This document shows, in pieces, positions 28,332 to 32,482 of a stretch of DNA of 32,482 nt. Every line of letters starts with the position of its first letter. Position 1 is the first letter of the stretch. The DNA comes from Acidobacteriaceae bacterium (GTDB lineage Bacteria; Acidobacteriota; Terriglobia; Terriglobales; Acidobacteriaceae). The translations under genes were made by a program, and so were the position numbers. The DNA lies in contig JAICYR010000016.1 in the NCBI GenBank assembly GCA_025934135.1, positions 1 through 32,482 of the forward strand, read 5' to 3'. The notes beneath the pieces are model-generated. The model was not told the origin of the DNA and did no database searches. It saw only the letters and a program-made list of their open reading frames with translations.

Positions 28332-29048
28332 CTAATGCTCGATATTCGGCTTATTTGAGTAATGCTGGTACGGCTCCATAATCACTTCGTCCCGCAACTT
28401 GTCAGATGCCGCAAATGCATTTGCTTTGAAAACCCACATGCCCTTTGAGCCAAGGGAAATAATCTTGTTGGCGATCTGTTCCGTGGTTTCGCCCGAACAG
28501 TCTCCTAAGGTAAATCGCTCATCATTGGTTGAATACATGATACTTCCGCCGAAGCCAAAGCCACGGTCCAAAGAAGCTTCCATCCACATGGACAGATCCG
28601 CTCCCAATTCGACCATCGTACCGCCTGGCTCACCTTTGAAATCAGAATAAGAACGAGTCAGCAGGTCCATCTGACGATCCGTGAGGTCGCCGGCAATCAG
28701 CACAAGTACGGGAATCTCATCTCTCAGCGCATAGCCTGTGCCTTGAATCGCCTCTTGAAGCGCGCTTCTCGCATCCATTTTTACCAAGTGATAAGAATGG
28801 ATCGGCTTTGAAAGAAGGCCAGCGTCCTCGCCTATCACAATCCCAATTGGAATTCTGGTCTGGTGTCCAACAGCACGAATGAGGTCCATCGGAGTAGCGC
28901 GATCACAGATAAAGGTGACCGTCGAATCAACGTTGCTTACCACCTTCGGCGCGAATTCAGGCTCTGTAGTACATCCTTGATGAGGTTGGGCGATCAGGGA
29001 AGTGGTGCCGCAGCAGGCCAGAATGACGAACCCAGCAAATCTCCACAT
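28332..29048 (-). CDS. Hypothetical secreted protein, possible STN/secretin-N-like segment
   Basis: Signal peptide MWRFAGFVILACCGTTSLIAQ; weak STN-like pattern VTFICDRATPMDLIRAVGHQTRIPIGIVIGED. Confidence 0.6.
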   Translation of the reverse strand: MWRFAGFVILACCGTTSLIAQPHQGCTTEPEFAPKVVSNVDSTVTFICDRATPMDLIRAVGHQTRIPIGIVIGEDAGLLSKPIHSYHLVKMDARSALQEAIQGTGYALRDEIPVLVLIAGDLTDRQMDLLTRSYSDFKGEPGGTMVELGADLSMWMEASLDRGFGFGGSIMYSTNDERFTLGDCSGETTEQIANKIISLGSKGMWVFKANAFAASDKLRDEVIMEPYQHYSNKPNIEH

Positions 29049-29083
29049 TGCGGTGCTCCATGAGAAGCTGACCCGAATCTCCC

Positions 29084-29296
29084 TTAACTAAACGGCTCGC
29101 GCTTCATCGCGCCGCTCCGCTGCTTGATCAGAATCTCCACCTTGCCCTCGGCCTCCGCAAGCTGCTGCCGACATTGCTCGGCCAGCTTCGAGCCTTCCTC
29201 GAACAGCTTCACCGATTCCTCCAGCGACACGTCTCCGCGTTCCATCTGCGCCACAATCCCCTCGAGCTGCTTCAGCGACTGCTCAAAGTTTTGCAA
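29084..29296 (-). CDS. xseB: Exodeoxyribonuclease VII small subunit
   Basis: NFEQSLKQLEGIVAQMERGDVSLEESVKLFEEGSKLAEQCRQQLAEAEGKVEIL. Confidence 0.93.
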   Translation of the reverse strand: MQNFEQSLKQLEGIVAQMERGDVSLEESVKLFEEGSKLAEQCRQQLAEAEGKVEILIKQRSGAMKREPFS

Positions 29297-31181
29297 CGGC
29301 GGCCCCCTCGGATTTCTCGCCCTTCGGTTCCAGCACTCCCGCGATCACATCGGCTGCCAGCGCATACCGGCTCAGCGGAGCGCTCACCTGCACGCCCTGA
29401 ACCATGCCGCGCGCGGCTGCAAGCATCTCCTGCGCAATTCGCACCCCTTCGGCCCGCGCCAGATCCGGCGTCGAAGCCTGCTGCATCCGCAACAAAATGC
29501 TGTCCGGCACCGACACCCGCAGATCATTCTTCATGAACTCCGCGTTCCGCAGGCTCGTCAGCGGCCAGATTCCCGCGATAATCGGAATCCGGAACCCCTC
29601 AATGCGTTTCAGGAAAGCTTCCAGCAGCCGCAAATCAAACACTGGCTGCGTAATCGCATACTCCGCGCCCGCCTCAACTTTATAGGCGAACCGCCGAACC
29701 TCATTATCAATGTCCGGAACACCCGGGTTCGCCGCCGCCGCAATCGTAAATCCCGTCGATGCTCCAATCGGATTCCCGCCAATATCCAGCCCATGATTCA
29801 GCCGCCGCACGATGTTCACCAGCCCGATCGCATCCACGTCGAACACCGCCGTCGCGTCGGGATAATTTCCCAGCTTCGGCGGGTCTCCCGTAAGGCACAA
29901 AATATTCTTCAGCCCGATGGACGACGCCCCCAGTAGATCGCTCTGGATGCTCAACACATTGCGGTCACGGCATGTGTAGTGCAGCACTGTCTCAATACCC
30001 GTCTTCTGCTGAATCTGAATGCACAGGCTCTGCGCGCTCATCCGTGCCGAAGCGCGCGGCGAGTCCGGCACATTAATCCCATGAATGCCACGCCCGGCCA
30101 GCAGCGCCGCGCCTTCCAGTTCCTTGGCGCAGTCAATGCCTTTCGGCGGAACGATCTCTACCAGCGTCACGAATGTCCCATCGTGGATCAGCCGCCCAAT
30201 CTTTGACCGCTGCTCCAGCGGCGCCGGAGGCGTCTCCGTCACAATCGCTTCGCTCGCGGCGACAGGCTTCGCCGTTTTTTGCGCTTCAACCGCGCGAATA
30301 GCTGACTTGATCGCCCGAATATGGTTCGGAGTCGTCCCGCAGCAACCACCCACAAACTGCGCGCCCGCTTTCAGAAACTTCCGCGCAAAGCTCGCCATGT
30401 ATTCCGGCGAGCATAGATAAATGTTGCGCCCATCCACCGCTCGCGGAGTTCCCGCATTCGGCATCGCCGCCAGTGGCAAGCTGCTCACCGCGCTCATGCG
30501 CTCAATCGCCGTCAGCACCGTTGCCGGACCCGCGCTACAGTTACATCCAATCGCGTCCGCTCCGGCAGCTTCCAGCCGCGCGGCGGCGGCTTCTGGACTC
30601 GCTCCGTCCAGGCAGTTCGCGTCCTCATCCACCGTAATCATGGTCAGTACCGGCAGATCGGGAGCAACCTCCCGCGCCGCCAGAATCGCCTGCTCGGCTT
30701 CATTCAGCGCCACAATTGTCTCGATCACCAACAGATCCACTCCGCCCGCCACCAGCCCTCGAATCTGCTCCGAAAACGCGGCCCGCGCCTCGTCCAGTCC
30801 GGTCTTCCCCAGCGGCTCCAGATGCACACCCAGAGGCCCCACTGCGCCCGCCACCCAGGCCTTTCCAGCCTGCTTGTCCTCGATCTGGTGGACAGCTTGC
30901 CGCGCAATCTCCGCTCCGGCCTTGTTGATGGCGAACACCTGGTCCTGGCATCCGTAACGCAGCAGCCGGAAGGCATTCGCCCCAAAAGTGTTGGTCTCTA
31001 TCAGCTCGGCCCCGGCCTGCAGGTAGTCGTCATGCACCGAGCGAACCAGGTCCGGCTGCGACAAATTCAGCTCGTCATAGCAGCGGTTAATAAAGACACC
31101 CTTCGCATACAGCGTGGTGCCCATGGCCCCATCGCACAGGATGGTGCGGCCACCAAACATTTCCTGAATACGGTCCGTCAT
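29283..31181 (-). CDS. Bifunctional homocysteine S-methyltransferase / methylenetetrahydrofolate reductase
   Basis: N-terminal FGGRTILCDGAMGTTLYAKG and Zn-site GGCCGTTPNHI; C-terminal MetF-like VTLVEIVPPKG ... NILCLTGDPPKLGNYPDATAVFDVDAIGLV ... GAEYAITQPVFDL; ATG at 31181 preferred over TTG at 31184. Confidence 0.93.
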   Translation of the reverse strand: MTDRIQEMFGGRTILCDGAMGTTLYAKGVFINRCYDELNLSQPDLVRSVHDDYLQAGAELIETNTFGANAFRLLRYGCQDQVFAINKAGAEIARQAVHQIEDKQAGKAWVAGAVGPLGVHLEPLGKTGLDEARAAFSEQIRGLVAGGVDLLVIETIVALNEAEQAILAAREVAPDLPVLTMITVDEDANCLDGASPEAAAARLEAAGADAIGCNCSAGPATVLTAIERMSAVSSLPLAAMPNAGTPRAVDGRNIYLCSPEYMASFARKFLKAGAQFVGGCCGTTPNHIRAIKSAIRAVEAQKTAKPVAASEAIVTETPPAPLEQRSKIGRLIHDGTFVTLVEIVPPKGIDCAKELEGAALLAGRGIHGINVPDSPRASARMSAQSLCIQIQQKTGIETVLHYTCRDRNVLSIQSDLLGASSIGLKNILCLTGDPPKLGNYPDATAVFDVDAIGLVNIVRRLNHGLDIGGNPIGASTGFTIAAAANPGVPDIDNEVRRFAYKVEAGAEYAITQPVFDLRLLEAFLKRIEGFRIPIIAGIWPLTSLRNAEFMKNDLRVSVPDSILLRMQQASTPDLARAEGVRIAQEMLAAARGMVQGVQVSAPLSRYALAADVIAGVLEPKGEKSEGAAVAKL

Positions 31182-31184
31182 CAA

Positions 31185-31253
31185 AATACCTTCCCGTCAT
31201 GGTATTCCAGCGCAGGCTGCATTTCCAGCAATCGGCAGCCAACTGCGCCTGCG
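31185..31253 (-). promoter_or_regulatory. Structured 5' leader of the homocysteine methyltransferase/MTHFR gene
   Basis: Inverted repeats CGCAGGC (31211-31217)/GCCTGCG (31247-31253) and AATACC (31185-31190)/GGTATT (31201-31206), the latter enclosing the Shine-Dalgarno-like GGGAAGG. Confidence 0.4.
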
Positions 31254-31317
31254 GCGGGCCGAGTGGGCTCTCCACACTGTATACTTAGCTTTCCCACGCT
31301 TTGTGAGGTTTTCAGGT

Positions 31318-32482
31318 TTGAAGAAAAGAAGTTTCACGGCTTTCGGCGTCAGTACGCTCCTTCTGCTGGCGTCTGCGACTTTGCTCACCTCCTGCGGCAA
31401 GAATTTCTATTTCGCGGGCCGAAACCTTCCTCCGAGCAAAGTGCTCAATCGCGTCCTCATCGCGGAGCAGAACCCCAGCGGATTCTCCAAGGGCGCCCTT
31501 CCCTTCGTCGATGCCTATTACGACATCCGCCACGCCTATAACACCAATCTTGGCGCGTTCTCCATTGCCGGCTACGCGGGATCCCTGCCGCTCACCATCC
31601 AGAACATGCCCGAAGAGCAGGTGGGTGGAATCGCCAGCGCCGACGGTCAGTTCGTTTTAGTTAGCTACTCGCAGGAGAAGACCGGCGCTGGAATCAAACT
31701 GCCCCCGGGGACCGCATCCAGCATCTTCATCGACCGCTCCCGTCAGTACGTCTACGCGGCCAATAGCGACCTGCACGTGCTGGTAGTGTCGGACCTCGCA
31801 AAGAATACGTCCTACGTTCTCAACTTGCCCAACGTCTACAAGGTATCCATCAATCCTGGCGGGACCATCGCATTGGCCTTCGTCCGCAACTCCACCCAGG
31901 GCCCAAATGCCCAGATCGGCACGACACCCAGCGACTCCTTCAGCGTCTACAGCGTCGTCGGCTTGACCCTCGACCAGCAGCAGGCCGCCGCCCGCTCCGT
32001 GGACCCGCAGCATTATCTCAACGCCCAGGACTGCGAGCCTCAGAACCTGCCCGCCTTCTGCATCTTTCCCGTCAGCACCGGCGCGGGCACTGGTGCTGCG
32101 ACCGATCCCCGCTTCGATAACCCCGTCAAGGCCGTCTTCTCGCCCGACGGATCAGCCGCCTATGTCCTTGACTGCGGTCAGGAGTGCGGTGGAGCATCGG
32201 CCGCGAATGGCGGATTCACCGGCATCACCGTCATCCCCATCACTCAGTCTTCGCTCAACGGCAATACCTCCGGAGCCAAGGGCATCGCGCTCGTCGCCGA
32301 TCACAACATTCCCATCCCGGGCGGAGCCACCAACGCCATCTTCAACGGAAACACCCTCTATGTCGCCGGGCAGCAGAAGCAGCAGGACGGCCTTTTCCAG
32401 GGCTTCCTCTCGGTTCTCGATGCCCGCGGCGGCCAGATCAGCGCCACCTATCCCATCAGCGACGGCACCCACAACAAAATGG
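31318..32482 (+). CDS. Lipoprotein with beta-propeller (YncE/lactonase-like) sequence, 3' end outside the window
   Basis: TTG start; LKKRSFTAFGVSTLLLLASATLLTSCGKNFYFAG lipobox; frame open to window end (...VYAANSDLHVLVVSDL..., AVFSPDGSAAYVLDCG...); missing from the track because it has no stop. Confidence 0.75.
   Translation, partial: MKKRSFTAFGVSTLLLLASATLLTSCGKNFYFAGRNLPPSKVLNRVLIAEQNPSGFSKGALPFVDAYYDIRHAYNTNLGAFSIAGYAGSLPLTIQNMPEEQVGGIASADGQFVLVSYSQEKTGAGIKLPPGTASSIFIDRSRQYVYAANSDLHVLVVSDLAKNTSYVLNLPNVYKVSINPGGTIALAFVRNSTQGPNAQIGTTPSDSFSVYSVVGLTLDQQQAAARSVDPQHYLNAQDCEPQNLPAFCIFPVSTGAGTGAATDPRFDNPVKAVFSPDGSAAYVLDCGQECGGASAANGGFTGITVIPITQSSLNGNTSGAKGIALVADHNIPIPGGATNAIFNGNTLYVAGQQKQQDGLFQGFLSVLDARGGQISATYPISDGTHNKM

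Overview
This 32.5-kb, GC-rich window looks like ordinary bacterial chromosome, probably Acidobacteriota-like judging by gene content and style (inference). It is mostly housekeeping genes. Recognised in order: a truncated RepA/AAA-like ATPase fragment at the left edge; accC-accB-Xaa-Pro peptidase (-); a WcaF-like acetyltransferase (-); a CDP-alcohol phosphatidyltransferase; a small zinc-ribbon-like ORF missing from the ORF track; an Rrf2 regulator and cysteine desulfurase; a CocE/NonD hydrolase (-); tgt; a multi-PAS histidine kinase (-); mutY; a secreted hypothetical; YihY/BrkB; pyk; mutL; a GAF-GGDEF protein (-); a GntP-type permease (-); a Tat-exported TIM-barrel protein (-); a NirA/Sir-type sulfite/nitrite reductase followed by fused siroheme synthase (cysG); an LpxL-like acyltransferase; lpxD; a DUF3617 protein; xseB and a homocysteine methyltransferase/MTHFR fusion (-); and a partial lipoprotein with beta-propeller-like sequence. 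No CRISPR array, rRNA, tRNA or intact transposase was seen. The most interesting signal is not a track ORF. It is a 19-codon leader peptide (MFMFLNAMCCCSAPGRTCR*) at 22428-22487 with three consecutive Cys codons plus a fourth, then a terminator-like hairpin with a U-tract (22513-22539), directly upstream of the siroheme reductase gene. This is the architecture expected of a cysteine-responsive ribosome-mediated attenuator. A second unexplained signal is a family of degenerate 7-bp tandem arrays (CCTRRTC-like) just upstream of three start codons.
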